Part shown: positions 27,904 to 36,301 of the stretch, in pieces | Layout: each line of letters begins with the position of its first letter | Position numbering within the stretch: position 1 is the stretch's first letter | NCBI GenBank assembly: GCA_016794985.1 | Contig: JAEUIQ010000008.1 | Location: forward strand, 124,001-188,000 | From: Planctomycetaceae bacterium | GTDB taxonomy: Bacteria > Planctomycetota > Planctomycetia > Pirellulales > Pirellulaceae | Direction: 5' to 3' | DNA length: 64,000 nucleotides | Made by a program: the position numbers and the translations under genes | The notes under the pieces: generated by a model | The model's database searches: none | What the model saw: the letters and a program-made list of their open reading frames with translations, nothing else | Told to the model about the DNA's origin: nothing

Positions 27904-28497
27904 TTAGCCATCCGGATCCTCCAGCAGCGTCCGCAACCGGTCGCGGAGCACCGGGGAAAATCGGTCCAGCCAGCTCCCGTCGATAATTCCCAAGGCAATC
28001 ATGTCGCGAACATGAACGCGATCTTTGTCACGGTAAGACGTTAACTTCATGGTGATCAGTTTTTCGATGGGCAGCGTTCTTGCTGTTCCCATGAGGGCGA
28101 ATTGATCAATGGTCGGTACGGGTTCGGGATACTCTTCGCGAACCTTCTTGCCCGCGAAAATCACGTGAACGGCGTCGCGGGCTTTGGCGTTTGGGCCATC
28201 TAAGAACATGTTGACATTGGCACTGCGACGAAAGATAAAGCCCACGGGTTCTAGAGCGGCGATGGCTCGGTCCAAGTCAGATTCGTTCAAGATAATATCG
28301 ACATCCTGAGTGTTGCGGACGGCCGACTCGTCTACCTGGGCCACCCAGTGCTGGACCGCGTTGCCACCGATCACGGCGTACGGAATCTCCGCCGCATTCA
28401 GCGTCTCGGTAACACGTCGCATTCGGTCTTTGACTTTTTCCACCGCTCTTTCAATTCTCTCCCACAAAGCCTCGCCGGTGTATTTGATTTCAACCAT
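27904..28497 (-). CDS. Nucleotidyltransferase-fold protein (AbiEii/MNT-like)
   Basis: A 197-residue protein with a minimal nucleotidyltransferase core: IPYAVIGGNAVQHWV (GG motif) followed by RNTQDVDIIL (catalytic DxD), then VHVIFAGKK and PIEKLITMKLTSYRDKDRVHVRDM near the C-terminus, as in AbiEii-type and related proteins of toxin-antitoxin systems. No antitoxin-like partner lies next to it, so it may be an orphan or a housekeeping nucleotidyltransferase of unknown substrate. An N-terminal charged helix (residues 9-32) precedes the core. Confidence 0.75.
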   Translation of the reverse strand: MVEIKYTGEALWERIERAVEKVKDRMRRVTETLNAAEIPYAVIGGNAVQHWVAQVDESAVRNTQDVDIILNESDLDRAIAALEPVGFIFRRSANVNMFLDGPNAKARDAVHVIFAGKKVREEYPEPVPTIDQFALMGTARTLPIEKLITMKLTSYRDKDRVHVRDMIALGIIDGSWLDRFSPVLRDRLRTLLEDPDG

Positions 28498-28674
28498 GTA
28501 TAACGCTCTTTCGAAAAACGGTTGCCAATGCGTCTATTCTAATGACGATCTCCGATAAAACAAATCGCCAACAAGCGTCACCATCGAACAATTTTCTGGA
28601 AATAGAGCAACAATGCGAGTCGTTTGCGTTAACAAAGACTCGCCAGAGTTGATCGGGCTTTGATGCTAAGTTTT

Positions 28675-28707
28675 GGGGCGAGGATTTTGACTCATTTCTC
28701 GAAGTGA
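28675..28707 (+). repeat. Dispersed intergenic element 3, copy 2
   Basis: GGGGCGAGGATTTT followed by ACTCATTTCTCGAAGTGA. It matches the minus strand of 21851-21890 with a few differences. Confidence 0.4.
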
Positions 28708-28891
28708 CGCAAGGTTAAGCTTGCCATCGAGGAAGCCGTCGCTCTTATCTAGTTCGCGCATGATTGTTGACGGTTAGTGCTTTGTCACAGCTGGATTTTA
28801 GAGAAGCGGAACTCGGCTCCCGAAAAGCCGGTCGCCACCAAGCTCGCTCGGTGGAGCCAGGATTCATCACTACACGCAAGGACACGGCTGC

Positions 28892-28952
28892 AAGGGTTTT
28901 AGGCCGCAAGACCGATTTTGCCACAGGCTGGTCTGCAAGTAGGCCGATCGAG
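28892..28952 (+). repeat. Dispersed intergenic element 2, copy A
   Basis: Starts AAGGGTTT, has AGGCCGCAAGACCGA, and ends with GCAAGTAGGCCGATCGAG. Copy B at 46435-46496 shares the same blocks in the same order and orientation; the last 18 bases are identical. The similarity also reaches about a dozen bases upstream (..CGGCTGC / ..AGGCTCC). Confidence 0.7.
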
Positions 28953-29092
28953 TTGGAGCTTCGGAGTAGAAAGTTCGAGCTTGTGATTGCCAACCGTTGC
29001 GGTCTCGGTCGAGTTTTTTTGAGAATAAAACTTATCCCCCGACCGCCTTTGTCGCGTGACGGCGAATTCACGCTAGTGGTGAATCCTTGGCC

Positions 29093-29171
29093 CAACCGAG
29101 ACAAGTTCGGTTGCGGCCAACCAATTTCGAAGCTCAGTCGGTTTACAACCGAGACAAGCTCGGTTGCGGCC
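29093..29171 (+). repeat. Two 26-bp direct repeats, each a hairpin
   Basis: Copies at 29093-29118 and 29146-29171 differ at one base. Each begins CAACCGAG, has ACAAG as spacer, returns with (T/C)TCGGTTG, and ends CGGCC, so each can form an AACCGAG/CTCGGTT stem. The single difference turns a G-T pair into G-C, keeping the stem. Confidence 0.75.
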
Positions 29172-29315
29172 TACCCGCGCTCTTGGCCGAATTGGTCTCG
29201 CTAGGCAAGTTGCTTCCTTGATCATTTCTTAAGCAGGCTACCACCATTCCGACTTGTTGGCGGTAACAGCTTGGCAATAACCGTGATCCGTGGACTACAT
29301 CGGGCTCGTGAACGG

Positions 29316-30806
29316 TTACGTGATAATATCGTGAATCACGTTGCCGTAGTCGATTTCGAGGCGTTTGCGGCCGGGGTAGTTTAGTTGGCTCGGGACTTGG
29401 CCTAAGAGATGCAAGGTGGTTGCGTGGATGTCGGTGACGTAATGTGGGTGCTCGATGGCATGAAAGCCCAATTCATCCGTCGAACCGTGAACGTAGCCAG
29501 GTTTGACGCCACCGCCTGCCATCCAAATCGTGAACCCGTGCGGATGATGATCGCGTCCTGTACCCGCTTGATTCAAGGATGTTTTCTCGAGCGCAGGCGT
29601 CCGACCAAATTCGGTGGCACAGACGACGAGCGTCTCGTCCAACATGCCGCGCTGTTTCAAATCGCGAATCAAGCCCGCCAAGGGCTTGTCCACTCGACCG
29701 CAACATTTGGCGTGCAACTCTTTGATGTTCGAGTGCGAATCCCATTCGCCGTAATCGCTCAAGTAAACCAGCGTGTAGCGTACGCCGCGTTCCGCTAGTC
29801 GCCGCGCGGTAAGTAACCGACGACCGTACAATTCAGTCGTCGGGTCATCCAGGCCGTACAGGGACAACGTCTCAGCCGACTCCTCTTGCAGGCCTAACAC
29901 TTCCGGAGCCGACATCTGCATGCGAAACGCGAGTTCATAAGCGCGAATTCGCGCCCGTAGTTGTTCATCGTCGGGATGCTCCGCGGCAGCTAATTGGTTC
30001 CAGCGATGAATCAACTCGAATTGGGCTCGTTGTTCCTCTTCCAAAACATCGGTCGCTCGGCGGCCAAACGGCAAAGGGTTGTTCGGATCCAGTGATAACT
30101 CGACCCCTGCATGTTGCGGCCCCAAGTAGTTGGCGTCAAAGTTTCGCTTCACGCGATTGTCGCTGTACTTGCCCAGAAAGACGAACTGCGGCAGGTTTTC
30201 GTTCAGTGACCCCAAGCCATAGGAAATCCATGAACCGATGCATGGCTGTTGTTCGTCTAGTGAATGGCGACCGTTTTGAAATTGAAACTCAGCGTTATGA
30301 TCGTTGTCCGTCGTATACATCGAGCGCACGATGCACAGGTCGTCGACGACTTGAGCCAGGTTCGGCAACCAATTGCTGACCCAAGTACCGTTTTGTCCGT
30401 ACTGCTGGAAGTCGACTTGCAAGGGCATGATCGTCGAGACCACTTCGCGATCCATACCGACAACACTGCGCGACCTTTCCAGATAGATCGGAAGCTTTTG
30501 CGGGTTCGGCAACCCGGTTTCTTCAAAGGTCTTTCCAGCAAACTGATTGAGCAACGGCTTCGGATCAAAGGTCTCCAAGTGACTGACACCACCGGAGAGA
30601 AATATCCAAATGACGTTCTTGGCTTTGGCTCGAGGTGCGGTCGCCTGCCTCGAGTGCCACGCAGTTGAGGGCGCCTGACGTGAACCGGCCCACCCGTCTT
30701 GGGCCAACATCGAGCCCAATGCCAAGCCTCCGAATCCCAGGCCTAAGTCGATCAAGTGTTGGCGACGATTCGTACGTCCGCAAAACGGGTTGCCTTGGTT
30801 GGACAT
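29316..30806 (-). CDS. DUF1501 domain protein (sulfatase-like fold, exported)
   Basis: A 496-residue planctomycete-type DUF1501 protein, related to the alkaline phosphatase/sulfatase fold. The N-terminal region (TNRRQHLIDLGLGFGGLALGSML) looks like a Tat-type signal. Core motifs: NVIWIFLSGGVSHLETFDPK, GTWVSNWLPNLAQVVDDLC, TTDNDHNAEF, LYGRRLLTARRLAERGVRY, GEWDSHSNI, VVCATEFGRTP, and GRDHHPHGFTIWMAGGGVK. The function of the family is not known. It lies 7 bases downstream of the large DUF1549/DUF1553 cytochrome gene, and this gene pair is a recurring planctomycete arrangement. Confidence 0.92.
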   Translation of the reverse strand: MSNQGNPFCGRTNRRQHLIDLGLGFGGLALGSMLAQDGWAGSRQAPSTAWHSRQATAPRAKAKNVIWIFLSGGVSHLETFDPKPLLNQFAGKTFEETGLPNPQKLPIYLERSRSVVGMDREVVSTIMPLQVDFQQYGQNGTWVSNWLPNLAQVVDDLCIVRSMYTTDNDHNAEFQFQNGRHSLDEQQPCIGSWISYGLGSLNENLPQFVFLGKYSDNRVKRNFDANYLGPQHAGVELSLDPNNPLPFGRRATDVLEEEQRAQFELIHRWNQLAAAEHPDDEQLRARIRAYELAFRMQMSAPEVLGLQEESAETLSLYGLDDPTTELYGRRLLTARRLAERGVRYTLVYLSDYGEWDSHSNIKELHAKCCGRVDKPLAGLIRDLKQRGMLDETLVVCATEFGRTPALEKTSLNQAGTGRDHHPHGFTIWMAGGGVKPGYVHGSTDELGFHAIEHPHYVTDIHATTLHLLGQVPSQLNYPGRKRLEIDYGNVIHDIIT

Positions 30807-30813
30807 AAATACC

Positions 30814-33732
30814 CTACCGGATGGTTAGGAAATCGTTGTGACTGAACAAACTCGTGGCTAAATTTTCACGGGCCCGAAGTGTTGGGGAAGTTGCTGCGGG
30901 AGGGACTCCGGCGGTTGCCGTGCCCACCAATTCGGATTCAGGAACTTGGGCAAATCTCTCGGTCTGGACTCGCAAGAAGTCGAGTGAGATTTCTAATTCC
31001 GCTGCGGATGGTTCGCGGCTGAGTACTCGCCAAAATGCGGCCTGGACAAAACGCTGGTTGGCTACCAATGAGCTTTGCTGCGCCGTTTCGTCAGATTCAA
31101 GTTTTGAAGATATCTGCCGAGCCAATTCCCGACCATACTTCAAGACCAATTCGCTGTTGGTCAAAGCCAGAGCTTGTTGCGGCAGCACCGTCGAGGTCCG
31201 GCGATAACACTCGCCGACGTTGGGGCCATCAAAGGTGTTCAAGAATGTCATGTCCCCTTCGCCATGAATTGTAAAATACAAGCTGCGTCGTGGCGATTCA
31301 TGCCATTTGGCGACCTCAATATCCGCACCGCCCTGTTGCAGGTCGATCATGCCCGCCGAAGCGAGCACGCTATCGCGGACGACCTCCGCTTCCATTCGAA
31401 GGGAACGTCTTCGCCAGTAGTGCACGTTTTCCGGGTCTTGTGTCAAGCCAGCATGCAGCGGAGGAACTTGTGAGGATCGTTGATACGCGGCACTGGTCAT
31501 GATAACCCGATGCAAGTGTTTCATGCTCCACGCGTTGTCCATCAATTCGATTGCCAAGTAATCTAATAACTGCGGATGAAGGGGCGTCTTGCCTTGCAGT
31601 CCGAAATTGTCGGGCGTATCGACCAATGCTTGGCCAAAATGACGAAGCCAAATGTGATTCACTGCGACGCGAGCCGTCAAAGGGTTGCCTCGATCGACAA
31701 TCCAATTCGCCAATGCGGATCGCCGCCCGGTGCTGGTGTTGGGATAGCTTGGAGATAAAGGCGAATAGTCCGTCCCCTGCGAGACGAGTGCTGATTGGGC
31801 CGACGCAGTCGCAGCGGCGGCAGCATCGTACGTCTGTTGAGCAGCGGCGATGGCCTGTTGGGCAGCGGCGGTCGCTTCATCGGTTGCGGCTACGAGTCGT
31901 TGATGTTGCGCCAACAGCAGTTGTTGCCGAGCGACTTGCTGAGCGTGAACGGCGGTTTGATAAGCCAGCTTTTTCTCGGAGCGGTGCGCGTGTTTGGCCA
32001 ATGATTCAGGATTGCCCTGTACTCGGAAGCGAGCGTCATCGGCAGCGATGCGGGCGGCCAATGATTCGGCGGCTGCTTGGGCGACTCGGTACGCGGTCTC
32101 GGCGGCCTCGTGCTTGGCTCGCGCTGATTCCAGTTGGAGTTCGGAAGCCAGGACCGGATCAGGGCCTTCGTGGGGGGATGTCGCTGCGGTGGTCGCCGCG
32201 TCGTGTCGAGCTCGGCCCAGTTCCTGTTCGGCCGATTCGACGGTCGTGCGAGATTCGTTTACTCGCTGTTCGGCGGCCGCTCGCTTCGTTTCGACCATTT
32301 TGGTTTCTTCTTCGCGAACAAAGGCTTGCAGGCCGGGGTACACGGACTCGATTGGCAAGGTGGTCGTGGTGATATTGAATTCGCTCCACTTAAAAGCGGT
32401 GGGCGGTTGCGGGGCGATGGGATCGCGATTGGGAATTCGATTGCGAGCATCGCCGCCCGTGTACATGTACGTGGACGCGTCCAGTTTTTCGTCGAACACT
32501 CGAATCGCACCCGACGCGATCGGACCATAAGACTGGGCATACACGTATTTCTGGAAGGGACCCGGATCGGGTTCGCCAGCGACTCGGTCGTGCCGCAATT
32601 CTAACGGCTCGAAGAAGGCTCGGAAGCGAAAGTAATCTTCGTGGGTGATCGGATCGTACTTGTGATCGTGACAATGGGCGCAGTGCATGGATAGGCCTAG
32701 GAACGCCCTTGCCGTATGTTCCACATTGTCCTTCATCCATGTCTCGTAGTTCCACTTGTACCAATTGCGAACCAAGAAACCGGTGGCCACGACATTGTTG
32801 GGATCCGTGGGCGTTAGTTCATCCGCAGCCAGCATCTCGCGGACCATTTGATCGTAGCCTTTGTCATCGTTCAGTGACCGAACGATCCAGTCTCGCCAGC
32901 GCCAGATTTGTGGATAGGAGTTCATCACGTCCGGCACGGAGCGTCGACCGTACCAATCGGAGTACCGCCAGACATCCATCCAATGCCGCGCCCAGCGTTG
33001 CCCGTATTCGGGGCGGTCCAACAGTTGGTCGATCAACGCGACATAGGTTTCCGGTGAATCATTCGCTTGGAACGCTTTTACCTCTGCTTCGGTCGGTGGG
33101 AGGCCTAACAGATCCAGATAAACTCGGCGGACCAAAGTCACCGCGTCCGCGCGTGGCAACGCATCGAGATCCGGTCGCTCGCTCGCCGCGGCCAGCAACT
33201 CGTCGATCGGATGAATGGCTCCGTCGCGGTTGAGTTCGGCATTTCGCTGTGGCGCTTGGAAGGCCCAGTGGCTCAGCGGGTCGGCTTGAGGTTGTTCCGA
33301 TTCCGGTGCCGCGGCTCCCGCTTGGATCCACTCGCGGACCCATTCAATTTCTTCGGCCGAAAGTGGACGTCCTTCAGGCGGCATACGGAGACTGGTGTCT
33401 TCATGTTGAATTCGATTTAGCAAGTCGCTGTCAGCGGGCTTTCCCGCAACAATGACCGGAGCGCGAGATTGGTCGTCCAGCATCGCCGTCACGGTGTCTA
33501 CCCGGAGATCCGCTTCTTGCTTGAGTGCTCCGTGACAAGCGTAGCAACGATCCTGGAGGATTGGCTTCACTTTGGTCACATAGTGATCGACGGACGGTTC
33601 TTGTGAATTTGCAAGCTTATTCGGACCAGCGAAACCAACGACAAAACCTAGAAATACCCAACGGGTACAAATCCAGCGGATCGCGACATGAATCGCGGCG
33701 ATTCTTTCATCATCGGCGGGGAATCTGGGCAT
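30814..33732 (-). CDS. PSD1/DUF1549-DUF1553 protein with planctomycete cytochrome c domain
   Basis: A 972-residue exported protein. After a signal region (residues ~15-43), a cytochrome c-like domain has the heme-binding CYACH motif (63-67) and the later SLRMPPEGRPLS (Met ligand). DUF1549 follows (VRRVYLDLLGLPPTEAEVKAF, RPEYGQRWARHWMDVWRYSD) with a second heme-type motif HCAHCHDHKYDPIT. A long Ala/Glu/Gln-rich coiled-coil segment (residues ~490-650) precedes DUF1553 (LANWIVDRGNPLTARVAVN, HLHRVIMTSAAYQRS, RRRSLRMEAEVVRDSVL, LPQQALALTNSE). Electron transfer is inferred from the motifs. It forms an operon with the DUF1501 gene downstream. Confidence 0.92.
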   Translation of the reverse strand: MPRFPADDERIAAIHVAIRWICTRWVFLGFVVGFAGPNKLANSQEPSVDHYVTKVKPILQDRCYACHGALKQEADLRVDTVTAMLDDQSRAPVIVAGKPADSDLLNRIQHEDTSLRMPPEGRPLSAEEIEWVREWIQAGAAAPESEQPQADPLSHWAFQAPQRNAELNRDGAIHPIDELLAAASERPDLDALPRADAVTLVRRVYLDLLGLPPTEAEVKAFQANDSPETYVALIDQLLDRPEYGQRWARHWMDVWRYSDWYGRRSVPDVMNSYPQIWRWRDWIVRSLNDDKGYDQMVREMLAADELTPTDPNNVVATGFLVRNWYKWNYETWMKDNVEHTARAFLGLSMHCAHCHDHKYDPITHEDYFRFRAFFEPLELRHDRVAGEPDPGPFQKYVYAQSYGPIASGAIRVFDEKLDASTYMYTGGDARNRIPNRDPIAPQPPTAFKWSEFNITTTTLPIESVYPGLQAFVREEETKMVETKRAAAEQRVNESRTTVESAEQELGRARHDAATTAATSPHEGPDPVLASELQLESARAKHEAAETAYRVAQAAAESLAARIAADDARFRVQGNPESLAKHAHRSEKKLAYQTAVHAQQVARQQLLLAQHQRLVAATDEATAAAQQAIAAAQQTYDAAAAATASAQSALVSQGTDYSPLSPSYPNTSTGRRSALANWIVDRGNPLTARVAVNHIWLRHFGQALVDTPDNFGLQGKTPLHPQLLDYLAIELMDNAWSMKHLHRVIMTSAAYQRSSQVPPLHAGLTQDPENVHYWRRRSLRMEAEVVRDSVLASAGMIDLQQGGADIEVAKWHESPRRSLYFTIHGEGDMTFLNTFDGPNVGECYRRTSTVLPQQALALTNSELVLKYGRELARQISSKLESDETAQQSSLVANQRFVQAAFWRVLSREPSAAELEISLDFLRVQTERFAQVPESELVGTATAGVPPAATSPTLRARENLATSLFSHNDFLTIR

Positions 33733-34053
33733 AGGATGATCCAGAAATCATTGGCGGGGTGTCGATTCGTCGCGTGCTATTCACCAAAACGATCGAATGA
33801 ACTGCCCGAGTATAACCGGTATCAAACTAAAAAGCGACGCTTGCTGGGCGAGCGATGGCACTGAGCCTATCGTAAACCTAAAGATACCGAACGGCGGAAT
33901 TTGCCGCGCCGAAGAAACACCGGCAACACTGGCGCGTCGATAATGATAAGAAACGCCTTGGAGAGCACTTTGACGTATCAAGATTCGAATTCACAAAACA
34001 CAAAAGTCATGCCATCCCGGTTGCTTGTCAGGCTGAGCTAGGATGCGAACCGA
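33733..34053. other. Intergenic, nothing recognised
   Basis: About 320 bp between the cytochrome gene and the lipoprotein gene. A 66-codon minus-strand frame (33781-33981) has no ribosome site or recognisable content. I see no repeat or strong hairpin. Confidence 0.5.
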
Positions 34054-34635
34054 TCATTCCAGATCTTCTTCCTCCTGATCGGCCTTATCCCAATCAGGAT
34101 TCGATAGTGGAATACCTAACTCGTGAATTACTTCGGCAATGGCGAGTAAATCCCAATTGAAAACGAATTCTCCTGGGCTTCCATAGTAATTCGAACACAA
34201 AAAGCAAATGTCGATATTACCGACGATAACGCCATCTTTGTCAAAGAATACAAATGCATGGTGCGGTTGAAAGCACATGGCCCGTCCGACTTCCGGATGA
34301 GACCCCGTTATGGCGGCTTCCAGTTTTTTTACCTGGGCGGTTGTCAATAAGATGTTGTCCAAGGGCTTACTGGCTTCATTCAGTTTACCGTTCGTGACTA
34401 TCTCTTCACTTAAATGAGAATTAGCCCAATTTGTACGATAGCACCGAACCGAGTCAAACTCAAAATGCAACTTACCGCCCTGATGCAGGTGACGCTGATC
34501 TGCTTCTGCCTGACGCCACTCTCGAATGCGTTTCGCATCGGGAGCCTCGGAGCAGCCCGACGAATCAAATACAAGCATCAACCCGGCCATGGCGATCGCC
34601 ACGACCGTCGCATTTTTATAGCGTTTCAATCGCAT
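34054..34635 (-). CDS. Hypothetical lipoprotein
   Basis: A 193-residue protein. Residues 1-28 are a lipoprotein signal (basic start, VVAIAMAGLMLVF, lipobox DSSGC). The mature part has a Cys-containing segment, AMCFQPHHAFVFFDKDGVIVG followed by NIDICFLCSNYYGSPG, which could bind metal or form disulfides, and an acidic C-terminus. I do not recognise a named family, although this CFQPHH...DICFLC layout looks like a conserved core. It stands alone between two larger genes on the same strand. Confidence 0.75.
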   Translation of the reverse strand: MRLKRYKNATVVAIAMAGLMLVFDSSGCSEAPDAKRIREWRQAEADQRHLHQGGKLHFEFDSVRCYRTNWANSHLSEEIVTNGKLNEASKPLDNILLTTAQVKKLEAAITGSHPEVGRAMCFQPHHAFVFFDKDGVIVGNIDICFLCSNYYGSPGEFVFNWDLLAIAEVIHELGIPLSNPDWDKADQEEEDLE

Positions 34636-34838
34636 TTGTTTATCCTTCCCTTCATTTCGGCGAGTGGCGTCGATTGGGGGAATTCATGGTGCACTATGGG
34701 TTCGGTGCATTCCACAAGTCGTTCTGTCATCGAATGGGGTTTCGCGTGACTCGGCGTGTGTGTCGTTCGACATTCCGTGATTGATTTTGCGATTTCCTCC
34801 ATGCACCCGACACGACGCGGCAAGTCGTTGACCACAAT

Positions 34839-36143
34839 TCAACTCGGTTTCTGCTCCCGCGACAGAAGTCGATCCCGTGTGGACCACAGGCCCGCCGAAG
34901 GGGTGCTGATGTAGAAGACTTCTTCGCCGTCGGGCATGGTGTTCCAGCCTTCACGCATTTTGCTTGGAGAATATCGCTCCATCATTTCGTTCACGTCGGC
35001 GTATTCGTAATGCACGCTTTCAATTTCGGCTTTTGATAACTTGCCGGGAGCATATCGGATTGTGAAACGACGGTCGCTGGTACCGTGGATCAAGTGGGCT
35101 GTGCCGTGAGCGGTCTCCCGCATGTCGGCATTTTGTTTGTACAGCTCCAAGATTTCTGTGCGGGGACGATAGCCATACTTGCGAATCAACGCATCCACTT
35201 CGGGCTGTTCTCCGAACCGTTCGACGCCAGGGGCAATGACTAACAACTCGCCGCCATCTGCCATCGCCATTCGTGTTCGATAGACGGCTTTGTTGGCCAC
35301 CCAGGTCGCGCGAAATTCGTCGGCTTGCATCACTGCGACGATTTTTCGAACGGGTTGGTCAAACTGGGTGATGTTCTGAGTCCGGCTGGCGCGAGCCGCC
35401 ATCAAGTAGGTCTCCAAGTCGTCGCCGACGTAAACTCCGGTATGAACCAGATGGTTGTTGCTGTCCCGAGCCATCACGACTTGGAAATAGACGTCCGGCA
35501 AGTTCGATAGGAATTTCTCCTCGGCCCAGTTGTAACAAGCTCGAAGGGGCGTGATCAATTGCCCGAGATTGTTCTCGCAACCATACACTCCGGCCGCCAT
35601 GTGCGAGGCACAGATCGTTTCCTTGCCGCCCAGACCGATAAAGTAATTCTTGTTGTGGTTGGCGAAACCCAAGACCTCGTGGGGAACGACGTGTCCAATG
35701 TTGATGATCAAGTCCCATTTTTCAGTGACTGTCGGCGTGTTGATTTCGACGGGAATTTCCCAATCGGCAATTCCGCCGGTCGTTTCCGCGACGAGTTCGC
35801 CGGGGATGGTCCCGAGTTTCGTCACCCCAGCCTTCCAATCGTGGGCGTGAATTCGGGAATGGGGAATCGAGCCGAACATCCATTTGTTTTCCGCTTCCGT
35901 GTGCGGAATGTGCTGTCCTAAAGTGGGAATAACATGAGTATCACAAGAAGATGGCAGCAAGTTGTAGATTGTTTCGGTAATCCAACCGGCACCGGAATGG
36001 GCGCGGGTCAAGTCGGGCGGCAGTAAGAGAACTCGGCGGAACTCGCACCCCAATCTCTGCCGGGCTTCGTCCAAGACTCGTTGGCACATCGATTCGATTT
36101 CGGCGCGGGGAATAGCGGGTGCTTCATGATGAAACCAGGGCAT
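34839..36143 (-). CDS. LarA-like protein (DUF2088, lactate racemase family)
   Basis: A 434-residue protein with the LarA/DUF2088 pattern: PPDLTRAHSGAG (residues 42-53, in place of the DxTRP loop), IPTLGQHIPHTEAE (His region), NIGHVVPHEVLGFANHNKNYFIGLGGKETI with the lysine that carries the nickel-pincer cofactor in true LarA, and PVRKIVAVMQADEF. The family includes nickel-dependent racemases and epimerases of 2-hydroxy acids. The larBCE cofactor genes are not in the window, so cofactor use and substrate are open. It is divergent from the SGNH hydrolase gene. Confidence 0.82.
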   Translation of the reverse strand: MPWFHHEAPAIPRAEIESMCQRVLDEARQRLGCEFRRVLLLPPDLTRAHSGAGWITETIYNLLPSSCDTHVIPTLGQHIPHTEAENKWMFGSIPHSRIHAHDWKAGVTKLGTIPGELVAETTGGIADWEIPVEINTPTVTEKWDLIINIGHVVPHEVLGFANHNKNYFIGLGGKETICASHMAAGVYGCENNLGQLITPLRACYNWAEEKFLSNLPDVYFQVVMARDSNNHLVHTGVYVGDDLETYLMAARASRTQNITQFDQPVRKIVAVMQADEFRATWVANKAVYRTRMAMADGGELLVIAPGVERFGEQPEVDALIRKYGYRPRTEILELYKQNADMRETAHGTAHLIHGTSDRRFTIRYAPGKLSKAEIESVHYEYADVNEMMERYSPSKMREGWNTMPDGEEVFYISTPSAGLWSTRDRLLSREQKPS

Positions 36144-36301
36144 CGTGCACTATACTTTCTGCTGTGAGTTTGTTGGCGGACAGTGGTTATTAGAACTCCA
36201 AGATGTTACCTTATCCAGTACGCACCGGACGGCTGAAGGCGACAGGAGAGTTGGCTCGGATCGTTGCCGTGGGTTGTGCGAAACTACTGGGAGAATCGGA
36301 A

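Larger units (their letters stand above)
28498..29315. other. Repeat-bearing intergenic region
   Basis: About 820 bp without a credible gene. It holds element 3 copy 2 (28675-28707), element 2 copy A (28892-28952), a CCACC...GGTGG hairpin near 28840 and the paired hairpins at 29093-29171. A 146-codon plus-strand frame (28764-29204) crosses all of these repeats and is rejected as a gene. Confidence 0.7.

Noticed and set aside
28764..29204. A 146-codon plus-strand frame in the intergenic region
   Set aside because: It runs through dispersed and hairpin repeats, has no ribosome site and no recognisable domain.
31551..32372. A 273-codon plus-strand frame antisense to the cytochrome gene
   Set aside because: Arg-rich shadow of the Ala/Glu-rich coiled-coil segment on the coding strand.
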